A program made the translations under genes and the position numbers. From Armatimonadota bacterium (GTDB lineage: Bacteria > Armatimonadota > HRBIN16), in NCBI GenBank assembly GCA_026003175.1, contig BPGT01000003.1:124001-188000 (forward strand): a stretch of DNA of 64,000 bases, read 5' to 3'. The notes under the pieces were generated by a model, which was not told the DNA's origin, ran no database searches, and saw only the letters and a program-made list of their open reading frames with translations. Positions 49,660-58,227 of this stretch are shown here, piece after piece (positions within the stretch are counted from its first letter, which is position 1; each line of letters opens with the position of its first letter).

Positions 49660-50718
49660 GTGGAAAGACCAGCCTCCTCGCCCTTGTCCAAATGGTTCGG
49701 CGGTAAGTCACCTGCTTCGTATGGCGACCTCAGTGCAGAGTACGCTTCCCTGCGAGCAGGCGCGGTTGTGCTCGACATGGGTACGCTGGGTAAGCTGCTC
49801 GTGACCGGCGACGACCGGATTGCCTACCTGCAAGGACAACTCAGTCAGGACATTTTGCCCCTGCAGCAAGCAGGAAACGGTGCGTTCTCGTGTTTGTTGA
49901 AACCTACCGGACAGATGCTCTCGGACATGGTGTTGTTTTCTACAGACGACGCCATCTTCGTCCTGACCCCACCCCATACGCGCCGGATGGTGCACGAACG
50001 GCTAACACAGTTTGTGATTGTGGAGGACGTGGAGATAACAGACGTCACCGAGGAGCGCACGCTACTGCACGTTGCCGGGCCGCTCTCTCCCAGCATACTA
50101 AAACTGTTTGGGCTGGAAGAAGCACTTCCCCTCTGGCACAGCAGGGTATGTACGTGGGGTGGAGCGTCGCTGGTTTTAGGACGCACTGACCGCTGCGGCG
50201 AGCAGGGGTACGACCTTTTGGCTCCTGCAGGAAGTACGTCTGTGCTCTGGCAGGCGTTGCTGGATGCAGGTGCACGTCCTATAGGCTATGAGGCGTTCAA
50301 CGTGCGTCGGGTGGAGGCGGGAATTCCGTTGTTCGGAATAGATATGAATGAGAATACTATCCCTCTGGAAGCGGGGCTGGGCGAGCGCGCCATCAGCTTC
50401 ACCAAGGGTTGCTACACCGGACAGGAGGTCATCCATCGCATTTTCTCACGTGGACACACGAACCGTTCGCTGGTGGGGCTGCATCTGTTCGGGGATGTTT
50501 TGCCACCGTACCGTGCTCCTATCAGCACAGGCGACCGTCGGGATGCGGGCTGGGTTACCAGTGCGGTGCGTTCTCTCGCGCTGGATGGGGTCATCGCGCT
50601 GGGTACTGTGCGCAACGAGTACACCATGCCCGGTACACGGGTTGTCATCCAGCATGAACCGTCTCCCATAGAAGCGCAGGTCGTCCCGTTGCCTTTTGTG
50701 GAGCCGAGCCGTGCTTGA
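49660..50718 (+). CDS. ygfZ: Folate-binding Fe-S/tRNA-modification protein YgfZ
   Basis: 352 residues from GTG 49660 (TTGAGGAG seven bases upstream); the open frame reaches back through the tRNA, which cannot be coding. GcvT-like aminomethyltransferase fold: AGAVVLDMGTLGKLLVTGDDRIAYLQGQLSQDI near 35-65, and the YgfZ hallmark TKGCYTGQEVIHRI near 247-260 with the conserved cysteine. YgfZ uses tetrahydrofolate in assembly or repair of some Fe-S enzymes. The next gene overlaps its end by 8 bases. Confidence 0.92.
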   Translation: MERPASSPLSKWFGGKSPASYGDLSAEYASLRAGAVVLDMGTLGKLLVTGDDRIAYLQGQLSQDILPLQQAGNGAFSCLLKPTGQMLSDMVLFSTDDAIFVLTPPHTRRMVHERLTQFVIVEDVEITDVTEERTLLHVAGPLSPSILKLFGLEEALPLWHSRVCTWGGASLVLGRTDRCGEQGYDLLAPAGSTSVLWQALLDAGARPIGYEAFNVRRVEAGIPLFGIDMNENTIPLEAGLGERAISFTKGCYTGQEVIHRIFSRGHTNRSLVGLHLFGDVLPPYRAPISTGDRRDAGWVTSAVRSLALDGVIALGTVRNEYTMPGTRVVIQHEPSPIEAQVVPLPFVEPSRA

Positions 50719-51616
50719 CGCCGCGTTGTTGTTCTTGATCAATGTGCTGTGGGCAGCAGCATATCCGGTGGCGAAGTTTGCCATCAATGGCGGGGTTCCG
50801 TCGGTGACGCTGGCTTGGGCACGGTGGGCGGTTGCCATGTTGGTATTGCCCCTCTTCGCCCGTTTTGTGCTGCGGGTACCGCTGGGGTTGCCTCGTTCCG
50901 ACCTGCTTCGTGCGCTGGTGTTGGGCGCGCTGGCTTTAGGGCTGGTGCATATTCTGGTGTTCGTCGGGCTGAAGTACACCACCGCCGTCGACGCCACTTT
51001 ACTGCTAGCTGGAGAACCGCTGGTGATGGCAGTGATGTCTGTTCTGCTGCTGCGCGAAGGGATGACGAGGCAGGCGGTGTGGGGAATGGTGCTGGGGTTT
51101 GCAGGCGCGTACCTGCTTATCAATCGTGGGCTGATACCCCCGCTAAACAACAGCGGCACGCTGATAGGCAACCTGCTGGTGGCGGCGTCGGTGCTAGTGG
51201 AAGGCACAGGTACGGTGCTTTCGCGAGGGTTAACCCGCCGTTATAGCGGCATAGTGGTGCTGTTCTGGGAGAGTGTAGGGGCAACGCTGGCTCTGGCGAT
51301 ACCGGCGTATCTGTCCTGGGCGGGCTCGCCCGTTGCGCCAGATCCAGCCGCGCTGGGCGCAGTGCTCTACCTGGGCATGGTTAACAGCGCGTTCTGCTAC
51401 GCAGTATGGTTTGTGCTGATGGAGAGACATCATGTGGGCAATATGGGCGTGTTTATCTTTGTGCAGCCGGTGTTTGGTGCGCTGATGGGCGTGCTGTGGC
51501 TGAAGGAGCCTTTCGGCTTCTATACTGCTATCGGCTCGGCAATGGTGCTGGGCGGAGTGTGGTTAACCACACGTATCACCGCTGACGAGCGTGTAGAGGG
51601 TCACGCTCTGCCGTGA
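50711..51616 (+). CDS. EamA/DMT-family transporter
   Basis: 301 residues from GTG 50711 with GGAG (50700-50703) upstream. Ten membrane helices in two EamA repeats: FLINVLWAAAYPVAKFAING at the start, ATLLLAGEPLVMAVMSVLLLREGMTRQAV near 95, and GNMGVFIFVQPVFGALMGVLWLKEPFG near 240. DMT exporters move amino acids, drugs or other metabolites; the substrate cannot be read from sequence. Translationally linked to ygfZ through the overlap. Confidence 0.88.
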   Translation: MLDAALLFLINVLWAAAYPVAKFAINGGVPSVTLAWARWAVAMLVLPLFARFVLRVPLGLPRSDLLRALVLGALALGLVHILVFVGLKYTTAVDATLLLAGEPLVMAVMSVLLLREGMTRQAVWGMVLGFAGAYLLINRGLIPPLNNSGTLIGNLLVAASVLVEGTGTVLSRGLTRRYSGIVVLFWESVGATLALAIPAYLSWAGSPVAPDPAALGAVLYLGMVNSAFCYAVWFVLMERHHVGNMGVFIFVQPVFGALMGVLWLKEPFGFYTAIGSAMVLGGVWLTTRITADERVEGHALP

Positions 51617-51640
51617 CATGCCACTCTAGCAAAACAACCG

Positions 51641-51669
51641 TTGCATTCGAGGTGGGGCGGTGCTATACT
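51641..51669 (+). promoter_or_regulatory. Promoter of the 51733 gene
   Basis: TTGCAT (51641-51646), 17-base spacer, TATACT (51664-51669), 63 bases before ATG 51733. Confidence 0.55.
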
Positions 51670-51732
51670 GAATCAGGTGGAACTTTTGACAGATTCGGTG
51701 CGTCTGCATAGTCGGAAGGATGGTGAAGCACG

Positions 51733-52476
51733 ATGAATCGTCAAGTGGCTTTCATCGGTGCAGGAGTGCTGGTGGTTTTGTTAGCGGGCATCTTGCTGGG
51801 GCGCCACCTCTTCCCGATTACCCATCGAGAGGCGAGCGCGCCGCCCGGGGGTAACGTGCTGCTGGCGCCCGCGCCACAGCTTCCTGATGCAAACCTGCTT
51901 CGGGCACAGGGCGAAGCGCAACCGCCTCCGCAGGAACCTCAGAAGCGTGCGCCCGACGACATCATCGACTACCTGAATCACCTGCAGAAGGTGGAAACAC
52001 AGCGTCAGGCGATGCAGCGTGACCTGACCCCGGCGTTTAACGCTTTTGTCAATGCCGTGGCGATGCGGGCGACCATCGACGAGCAGGAAATGCAGCAACG
52101 CATGAGCGCGGTGCGACAGGCTCCTCAAGACTATTCGCAGAAGTGGGCACAGCTCAGCCAGTTCTTCGAGTCGAAACAGCCGCCGCCTGCCTGTCAGCCC
52201 TTGCATGAAGCCTACCGCAAGATGCTGGCGTCCACTATCGCCTATATGACAAAGGTGTACCTCGCTCTGCAGCAGGCACAAACCGACCCCAACGCTGCAC
52301 TGCAAGCGCTGTCGCAGATGCAGGGCACGGCTTCTACCGACGTGGACACACAGATTCTGCAGGCTAACTACGAACTCCAGCAGATACTGGATAAATATGA
52401 TCTGCGTCGATACTTCCCCGGTTTCGTGATTAGTGGAGACGGGGGATTGAACCTGCGCAGCATCTTCGGGGGTTAA
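51733..52476 (+). CDS. Membrane-anchored extracytoplasmic protein, unknown
   Basis: 247 residues. One N-terminal helix (VAFIGAGVLVVLLAGILLGRHLF), a proline-rich spacer (30-75), then a mainly helical domain (DDIIDYLNHLQKVETQRQAMQRD, YRKMLASTIAYMTKVYLALQQAQ, ILQANYELQQILDKYD). GGAAGGATGG lies upstream. It is 9 bases before the mutY-like gene and probably cotranscribed, though a functional link is not evident. No family recognised. Confidence 0.75.
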   Translation: MNRQVAFIGAGVLVVLLAGILLGRHLFPITHREASAPPGGNVLLAPAPQLPDANLLRAQGEAQPPPQEPQKRAPDDIIDYLNHLQKVETQRQAMQRDLTPAFNAFVNAVAMRATIDEQEMQQRMSAVRQAPQDYSQKWAQLSQFFESKQPPPACQPLHEAYRKMLASTIAYMTKVYLALQQAQTDPNAALQALSQMQGTASTDVDTQILQANYELQQILDKYDLRRYFPGFVISGDGGLNLRSIFGG

Positions 52477-52485
52477 CCGGAGTAC

Positions 52486-53562
52486 ATGTGGACACCAGAA
52501 CAGCTTCACGCCATCCCGCAGCTTCTGCTGGAGTGGTATAAGGTACATGCGCGCCCGGTGCCCTGGCAAGAGAACCCGGATCCCTATCACATGCTGGTGG
52601 CTGCAACCATGCTACAGCAGACGCAGGTACAAACGGTGTTGCCGTACCTCGAACGGTTCCTACAGCGATTCCCCACCGTACGCGACCTTGCCGCCGCCGA
52701 CGAGGAGGAGGTGCTGCTTTACTGGTCAGGCTTAGGTTACTACAATCGCGCCCGCAGCCTGCACCGCGCAGCACAGCAGATATGCAGGCGACATAACGGC
52801 TCCGTACCCTGTAGAGCAGATGCCTTGCGACAGCTGCCCGGTATCGGGGAATATACTGCCGGTGCGGTAGTCAGTATCGCCTGTGGCAAGCCCGAGCCTG
52901 CACTGGACGCCAACGGTTACCGCATCCTCGCCCGCCTGCTCGCCTTCGAGGAGGATGTTACGCTCAGCTCCAGCCGCAGATTGCTCGGGGAAGCATGCCG
53001 ACAAATACTACCTGAACACGCTCCCGGCGAGTTCAATCAGGCGTTGATGGACCTTGGCGCGCTGATATGCACCGCCCGCCAGCCGCGCTGCCTGATATGC
53101 CCGCTCGCCGGTGAGTGTCGCGCATTCCAGCAGGGACGCCAGACGAGCCTGCCGATGTTTCCTCCGCACCGCGCCGGCGAAAAGGTAGTGGATGTGTGTG
53201 CGGTCATAGAGCGCGACGGACGGTGGCTGATGGTCAGGCACACGGACGGGCGTTTGTGGCGGGGGCTGTGGGGGTTCCCCCGTGTGCGAGTGGAGGAGGG
53301 TGAAACGCTGGAACAAGCTGCCCACCGCGCAGCAATGATGGTGGGAGTGCAGGTGGATGGCTGTGAGGTGCTTACGACCATTCGGCACGCCGTCATGCAC
53401 TACTCGGTGACGTTGCACGTGGTGCGCTGTCGCCTGTGCGAGCAACATCCTGAAGAAGGTAATACATTGCGCTGGGTATCCCCGCCCGAGGCACAAAAAC
53501 TGCCTGTTCCCTCTCCGGTGCGCCGTGTTGTTAATAAGCTCATACAGGAGCAGGGGAAGTAA
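52486..53562 (+). CDS. mutY: MutY-like adenine DNA glycosylase lacking the catalytic glutamate
   Basis: 358 residues. HhH-GPD fold with LLYWSGLGYYNRARSLHRAA, the hairpin LPGIGEYTAG and the catalytic-aspartate region ALDANGYRILARL. The Fe-S ligands CTARQPRCLICPLAGEC have C-x6-C-x2-C-x5-C spacing. A NUDIX-like 8-oxoG-sensing domain follows (WRGLWGFPRVRVEEGETLEQA). In MutY the first catalytic residue is the Glu of SEVMLQQTQ; here the segment is VAATMLQQTQ, so it is Ala. The FSH loop of the C-terminal domain reads VMH. MutY removes A opposite 8-oxoG. This version may have altered or no glycosylase activity. Confidence 0.85.
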   Translation: MWTPEQLHAIPQLLLEWYKVHARPVPWQENPDPYHMLVAATMLQQTQVQTVLPYLERFLQRFPTVRDLAAADEEEVLLYWSGLGYYNRARSLHRAAQQICRRHNGSVPCRADALRQLPGIGEYTAGAVVSIACGKPEPALDANGYRILARLLAFEEDVTLSSSRRLLGEACRQILPEHAPGEFNQALMDLGALICTARQPRCLICPLAGECRAFQQGRQTSLPMFPPHRAGEKVVDVCAVIERDGRWLMVRHTDGRLWRGLWGFPRVRVEEGETLEQAAHRAAMMVGVQVDGCEVLTTIRHAVMHYSVTLHVVRCRLCEQHPEEGNTLRWVSPPEAQKLPVPSPVRRVVNKLIQEQGK

Positions 53563-53568
53563 TAAAAG

Positions 53569-53594
53569 GCCGTCGCGGGGCACCCCGCGACGGC
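53569..53594. terminator. Bidirectional terminator between mutY and sigH
   Basis: 12-bp perfect stem GCCGTCGCGGGG / CCCCGCGACGGC with a two-base gap, between convergent genes. An A-rich run on one side supports minus-strand termination. Confidence 0.75.
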
Positions 53595-53600
53595 AGCGCG

Positions 53601-54245
53601 TCACTCCTCCTCTTCCTTGAGCAGAGCGCTGACCTTTCTTTTGACGCGCTGTAGCGCGTTATCGATGGATTTGGGGCGGCATCCCAGCACCTTGGACATC
53701 TCGCGGTAAGACATCCCTTCCAGATAGCATTCAAGCACCCGCGCTTCCAGGTTACTCAGGTGCCCGTCCAGCATCTCCAGAAGGTTGCGAGGCTGGCGCT
53801 GGTCTACCACCAGAGTAGCAGGGTCAGCCACGCTCTCATCGGGAATGATTTCCAGCAGGGTGGAGTCGTTATCGTCATCGTTCAGGGGGCGATTCAGGGA
53901 GATGTACGCATTGAGCGGGGCGTGCTTCTGGCGGGTCGCCATTTTCACTGCGGTGATAATCTGCCGAGTGACGCACAATTCAGCAAAGGGGCGGAACTTG
54001 GTCAGTTTGTCCTCACGGAAGTCGCGGATGGCTTTGAATAGCCCTATCATTCCCTCTTGCACCACATCTTCGTGGTCGGCTCCCATGAGGAAATAAGAGC
54101 GTGCTTTGCTCTCCACCATACCGCGGTACTTCGCAAGCAGATGCTCTGTCGCTTGCTGGCTACCGCACTTCGCGTAGACGACGACCTCCTCGTCCTGCAT
54201 GTTCTGGAAGCGCAGGCTTCCGTCGTCATAGCGGGATGAAATCAT
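53601..54245 (-). CDS. sigH: RNA polymerase sigma factor, SigH type
   Basis: 214 residues, ATG 54245 behind GGGAGG. Region 2 reads LLAKYRGMVESKARSYFLMGADHEDVVQEGMIGLFKAIRDF and continues DKLTKFRPFAELCVTRQIITAVKMATRQKH, very close to Bacillus SigH/Sig30. Region 4 reads LSNLEARVLECYLEGMSYREMSKVLGCRPKSIDNALQRVKRK. In Firmicutes SigH controls the transition to stationary phase, sporulation and competence. In this organism the regulon is unknown. Confidence 0.93.
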   Translation of the reverse strand: MISSRYDDGSLRFQNMQDEEVVVYAKCGSQQATEHLLAKYRGMVESKARSYFLMGADHEDVVQEGMIGLFKAIRDFREDKLTKFRPFAELCVTRQIITAVKMATRQKHAPLNAYISLNRPLNDDDNDSTLLEIIPDESVADPATLVVDQRQPRNLLEMLDGHLSNLEARVLECYLEGMSYREMSKVLGCRPKSIDNALQRVKRKVSALLKEEEE

Positions 54246-54588
54246 CCTGCTTGCCTCCCGACAGTTCTGGTTTGCTTTACCCGATTTTGGTTTGGTGCAA
54301 GGTGAAGGGCATCATCATCGAAGCGCCAGACGCAAATGCCCTCGTACCTTTGCTGATATTCACTATAAATCAACCGTTCGCACATGTCAACAGGTTTTTG
54401 AGGTTTTTTTTTCGATTTTTTCTCTCAAGATGAAGCAAATTGCTGGTTCGAGAGCGATATTATGCGCGAAAAATGTGCACGTTGTGCCATTGAACCGAAA
54501 GCATCACTCGTGCGTCATCAAGGAAGGGTTGCACCGTAAGGATACAACCGCCCAACAACTAGTTGCGGTGAGCGTTGGAGACTCAGGG
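54246..54588. other. Intergenic region before the methyltransferase fusion gene
   Basis: 343 bases with T-rich runs near 54400-54425. The downstream frame is open back to 54292, so a longer N-terminus (for example from ATG 54430) cannot be excluded. No clear promoter or RNA gene seen. Confidence 0.4.
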
Positions 54589-56403
54589 ATGGCGAAATCG
54601 ACAGCACAGCCCACTCAGCACCACGTATCCGCCGGCGCTCTTTCCGCTGGCATGCAGTTTCATTACGCGGATGGCGCGGAGGCGATCCTGCATACTATCT
54701 TTCAGCGCGACGACTTCGATGAGCAGCGCACCTGGATGGAGTACAACTGGTGGCCTCTATCGTACCACCTCTCCCCAGCTCGCGCTAACATTATCAGCTG
54801 GCTGCCCGGCGTCAAGGATGGGCTGAGCGTGCTGGAGGTAGGAGCGGGCTGCGGCGCCATCACCTCCTACCTCTGTCGCGTGCCCGCTATCCGTCGCATC
54901 GTGGCGGTGGAAGGTGCTCCTCAACGCGCCGAGCTGATTCGCCTCCGCTGCCGGCACGCTTCACACCTTGAAGTGGTCACCGCCAACATCGAAGACTATC
55001 AACCCACAGAGCCGTTTGACGTCATTCTACTGATAGGCGTTCTGGAGTACGCGGGCAGATACATCGCACATCCTGACGCCGCCTCTTACCTGATTCGTCT
55101 GCTGTGTCGGTGGCTGCGCCCCGATGGCAAGCTCGTTATCGCCATCGAAAACCCCATTGGGCACAAGTATCTGGCAGGCTACCGTGAAGACCACTATGGT
55201 GTTCCCTTCGAAAGCGTCTCCGGCTACCCCGATTACAACGGCATCCGTACCTTCGACAAAGGGCTGCTGCAGAGCAATCTGGAAGATGCCGGGCTATTCT
55301 ATCAGCTTTGGTTCTATCCCTTCCCCGATTACAAGATGCCTGATGTCATCCTCTCTGAAAGCAGCTTTAGCGAACCCGGTTTCGACTGGTTGACGCTGCT
55401 GAACCTGCCCACCGTAGACTACTCATTGCGCCAGCGCCCTCTTTTCAACGAGCGCGAGTTCCTGCGTATGGTGGCAAGGAACGCTCCGCCGTCGGCTTTC
55501 ATGAACTCCTTTCTGGTTATTACCTCGCAACAGCCAATGCCCGAAGTGTGGGAGTCTATTCTGGCGGTAAAAGTGCGCAGCCAGTGTGCACCTCCCTTCC
55601 GCCAGACGAAGTTTTTCCTCAAGCAGGGTGAGCGCATTGTGGTGGAAACCGCGCGTGGCGACTGGTTGAACCGCTCCGCTCCGATACACCTGCACAGCGA
55701 CACCAGCGAACCGTACCACCAGCATCTGAAAAACATCGAACACCTGTTTATCGACAGCCTGTGGCACAAGCACTACGCCGAAGCCGCTTCTGCCCTGCTG
55801 CGCTGGTACGCTACTCTACTGGCGCGTGTCTACCCGGAAGGTTATCACGATTACAACGCATGGTTCACAGCTTTCTGCTATCGGAGGTTGGAGCGTGCTC
55901 CGTACACACCAAACACCCAGTGGCTGCCGCCTGACAGTCTGGACCTCACCCCGCGCAACTGTTTGCTAAACGAAACCAGCGGCGAGGTGACGGTTATTGA
56001 CCTCGAGTGGGACATCGACGTTCCGCTTCCTCTGGACCTGGTGGTGGATCGGGGGATGCTGTACCTTGTGCAGAAGGTGAGCGATTTCTTCGGCACCGAC
56101 CTGCTCAACCATCGTGGTGAGTGGAATCTACCTCGTGCCCTGCTGAGCCGTTTGCCCCCTCAATTGCGAAAAGGCAGGGTGGCGGATATTCACCTTTTCG
56201 AGTACTGGTTCCAGCTGGCGATACTGCACGGCGATTTCGAGTATCGCCTCACGGAGCAGGATCACCGCGCCGCCAGCACCAGCACAGGGTTAACGCGCCG
56301 CAGCTGGCTTGCCCGCCTGTTGCGTCGGTTGGGAGATATTTCGCGCTCACCGGGGGTGCTTGGAGCCTCCCTGCGCCGCCTGCGTAAGATAACAGGAGTA
56401 TAG
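54589..56403 (+). CDS. Class I SAM methyltransferase fused to a kinase-like C-terminal domain
   Basis: 604 residues from ATG 54589 (GGAG 13 bases upstream). Residues about 65-200 are a Rossmann methyltransferase: VLEVGAGCGAITSYLC (motif I), IVAVEGAPQRAELIRLRC, FDVILLIGVLEYAGRY (motif II) and LRPDGKLVIAIENPIG. The C-terminal third has LDLTPRNCLLNETSGEVTVIDLEWD near 460-485. Its D-x4-N and following ID-E look like the catalytic and metal loops of aminoglycoside-kinase-type phosphotransferases. Similar two-part proteins occur in surface-polysaccharide clusters (recollection). Substrate unknown. Confidence 0.75.
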   Translation: MAKSTAQPTQHHVSAGALSAGMQFHYADGAEAILHTIFQRDDFDEQRTWMEYNWWPLSYHLSPARANIISWLPGVKDGLSVLEVGAGCGAITSYLCRVPAIRRIVAVEGAPQRAELIRLRCRHASHLEVVTANIEDYQPTEPFDVILLIGVLEYAGRYIAHPDAASYLIRLLCRWLRPDGKLVIAIENPIGHKYLAGYREDHYGVPFESVSGYPDYNGIRTFDKGLLQSNLEDAGLFYQLWFYPFPDYKMPDVILSESSFSEPGFDWLTLLNLPTVDYSLRQRPLFNEREFLRMVARNAPPSAFMNSFLVITSQQPMPEVWESILAVKVRSQCAPPFRQTKFFLKQGERIVVETARGDWLNRSAPIHLHSDTSEPYHQHLKNIEHLFIDSLWHKHYAEAASALLRWYATLLARVYPEGYHDYNAWFTAFCYRRLERAPYTPNTQWLPPDSLDLTPRNCLLNETSGEVTVIDLEWDIDVPLPLDLVVDRGMLYLVQKVSDFFGTDLLNHRGEWNLPRALLSRLPPQLRKGRVADIHLFEYWFQLAILHGDFEYRLTEQDHRAASTSTGLTRRSWLARLLRRLGDISRSPGVLGASLRRLRKITGV

Positions 56404-56463
56404 AGGAACTCGCCTCTGCAGGTCGAAACCCCTTCTTAAAGTGAAACAGAGGAGAACCCGTCC

Positions 56464-57243
56464 ATGCACGACATCGTTCTCGCTTGCAACGTATGCAGCT
56501 ACGGCAGATATCGCCAGCGAGCGTTTGAACACATGAAAGCCATCGGCATCCGCTACACTGAAGTCAGCATCGGCAAACCGGAGGATGCCAGCGAGTGGCT
56601 GAGGCAGATAGAGCCTTACGACATCCGTATCTCCAGCGTGATATGCCCCTGCGATGTCTCCTCCGATGAAGGCGCGGAGGGATTCGCCAAGATTGCACAG
56701 GCGGTGCGGCGGATGGGAGCGCATATCGCTTTCGTTAGCGTGCACGCCGGAGATCTGCCCCTGTCCGACGTGTACCACCGTCTGCGCCGAATAGGCGACA
56801 TCGCGGGAAATCTGGGCGTGAAGGTGGCTATGGAAACACACCCTGACCTTATCACCAACGGCGACATCGCCTTGCGCACCATGCAAGCCGTTGCCCACCC
56901 GAACGTGGGAATCAATTTCGACACCGCGAACGTCTACTACTATAACGAGGGCACGGATGCAGTGACCGAGCTGCGGAAAGTGCTTCCTCACGTTTTCAGT
57001 GTGCACCTGAAGGACACCAGCGGCAAGCCGCGCACCTGGTACTTCCCCACGCTGGGGCAGGGTGTGGTGGATTTCCCCGAAATCTTTCGCCTGCTACTGG
57101 AGCGTGGCTTTCAAGGACCTTTTACGATGGAACTGGAAGGCATCGAGGGTGAGAACCTGAGCGAGCAGCAACAACTGGAGCGAGTGGCACAATCTTACGC
57201 CTACGTACGCGAGATTGTAGAGCGATGGACACAAAACCGTTGA
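56464..57243 (+). CDS. Sugar phosphate isomerase/epimerase-like TIM-barrel protein
   Basis: 259 residues. Xylose-isomerase-like/AP-endonuclease-2 barrel: IVLACNVCSYGRYRQRAFEH at the start, HIAFVSVHAGDL near 90, VAMETHPDLITNGDIALRTM near 123 with the metal-binding Glu, VGINFDTANVYYYNEG near 150, and VFSVHLKDTSGKPRTWYFP near 180 with H/D ligands. GPFTMELEGIEGENLSEQQ closes the barrel. Enzymes of this family isomerise or epimerise inositols, ketoses or related sugars. The 3' end overlaps the next gene by 19 bases. Confidence 0.87.
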   Translation: MHDIVLACNVCSYGRYRQRAFEHMKAIGIRYTEVSIGKPEDASEWLRQIEPYDIRISSVICPCDVSSDEGAEGFAKIAQAVRRMGAHIAFVSVHAGDLPLSDVYHRLRRIGDIAGNLGVKVAMETHPDLITNGDIALRTMQAVAHPNVGINFDTANVYYYNEGTDAVTELRKVLPHVFSVHLKDTSGKPRTWYFPTLGQGVVDFPEIFRLLLERGFQGPFTMELEGIEGENLSEQQQLERVAQSYAYVREIVERWTQNR

Positions 57244-58019
57244 GCCAGTACCTCAGCTTCGACCGCGTCGCCGACGACTACGACGCGACCCGTTTTCTGC
57301 CGGAACTGGTGCGGGAGGCAGTGGTAGAACAGATTTTCTCCGCTGCCTCTCTCGCCTCTGGAGATTGGTTCGTGGACGCAGGAGTGGGCACGGGGCGTTT
57401 CGCGCTTCCAATGGCAGGTCGGGGAGTGAACGTGCTGGGAATAGACGTCTCGCGCAACATGATGCGTCAGCTGCTGCGTAAGAACCCTCCTGCCAACCTG
57501 TATCTGGTGCAAGCGGACCTGCGACGGCTGCCTGTTCGGTCGTGCTCTGTCTCGGCGGTACTGGTGGCGCATGTGTTGCATCTTATTGCAGACTGGCGCG
57601 CGGTGCTTTGGGAGTGCCGCCGGGTATTGCGAAGAGATGGCGTGCTGTTTCTGCTCTACGAGGGCGGCAAGCGGTTTCCGGCGCGAGAGCACTATATCCA
57701 TCTGGCGGGTGAGCGTGGGTTGCTGCGCCCGACGCTGGGAGCGCAAAGCGCGGACGAGGCGCTGGATTTCGTGCGGGAGAGTGGCGGGGTAGTGACCCTT
57801 ATCGAACATCCCTCACTGCACTGGCAGGCGCGACGCACCCATCGGGAGGTGTTGCAGGAGCTGGAAAGGCGCACCTACTCCCAGATCTGGGACATCCCCG
57901 ACGAAGCGCATCAGGATCTCATGCAGCAGACGCTACGCTACGTACGCGAGCAGTTCGGCAGCGAACAGGAGACGTGCACCGTCGAAGCGGAAGTGAAGTT
58001 GTACGCGGCAAGATTTTGA
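57225..58019 (+). CDS. Class I SAM-dependent methyltransferase, UbiE-like
   Basis: 264 residues, ATG 57225 within the end of the upstream gene. FDRVADDYDATRFLPELVRE is followed by motif I WFVDAGVGTGRFALPMAGRG, VLGIDVSRNMMRQLLRK, SVSAVLVAHVLHLIADWRAVLWECRRVL and LFLLYEGGKRFP. This is the UbiE/SmtA-like arrangement for small-molecule methylation. No substrate evidence beyond coupling to the sugar-isomerase-like protein. Confidence 0.88.
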   Translation: MDTKPLSQYLSFDRVADDYDATRFLPELVREAVVEQIFSAASLASGDWFVDAGVGTGRFALPMAGRGVNVLGIDVSRNMMRQLLRKNPPANLYLVQADLRRLPVRSCSVSAVLVAHVLHLIADWRAVLWECRRVLRRDGVLFLLYEGGKRFPAREHYIHLAGERGLLRPTLGAQSADEALDFVRESGGVVTLIEHPSLHWQARRTHREVLQELERRTYSQIWDIPDEAHQDLMQQTLRYVREQFGSEQETCTVEAEVKLYAARF

Positions 58020-58152
58020 CGCAATGGATAATCAGAGAGGCATAGCACAGTGCCTATGTTCATCGTAAAAACCATAGCACACATCGGTTAATTTCCCCGA
58101 CGCCGATCGCGTACCCCCTAAAAAAACCCGTACAAAGAGGGGCAAAATCCTC

Positions 58153-58201
58153 TTGACAAATGGCGTCACATACTGTAGAGTATAAGCGATGATATTATCA
58201 T
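58153..58201 (+). promoter_or_regulatory. Promoter and palindrome before the GntR-LacI regulator gene
   Basis: TTGACA (58153-58158), 17-base spacer, TAGAGT (58176-58181). Just downstream is the palindrome ATGATA-T-TATCAT (58189-58201), well placed for autorepression. Confidence 0.65.
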
Positions 58202-58227
58202 AGCAGTCATAGCAAAAGGCTAAAGAG

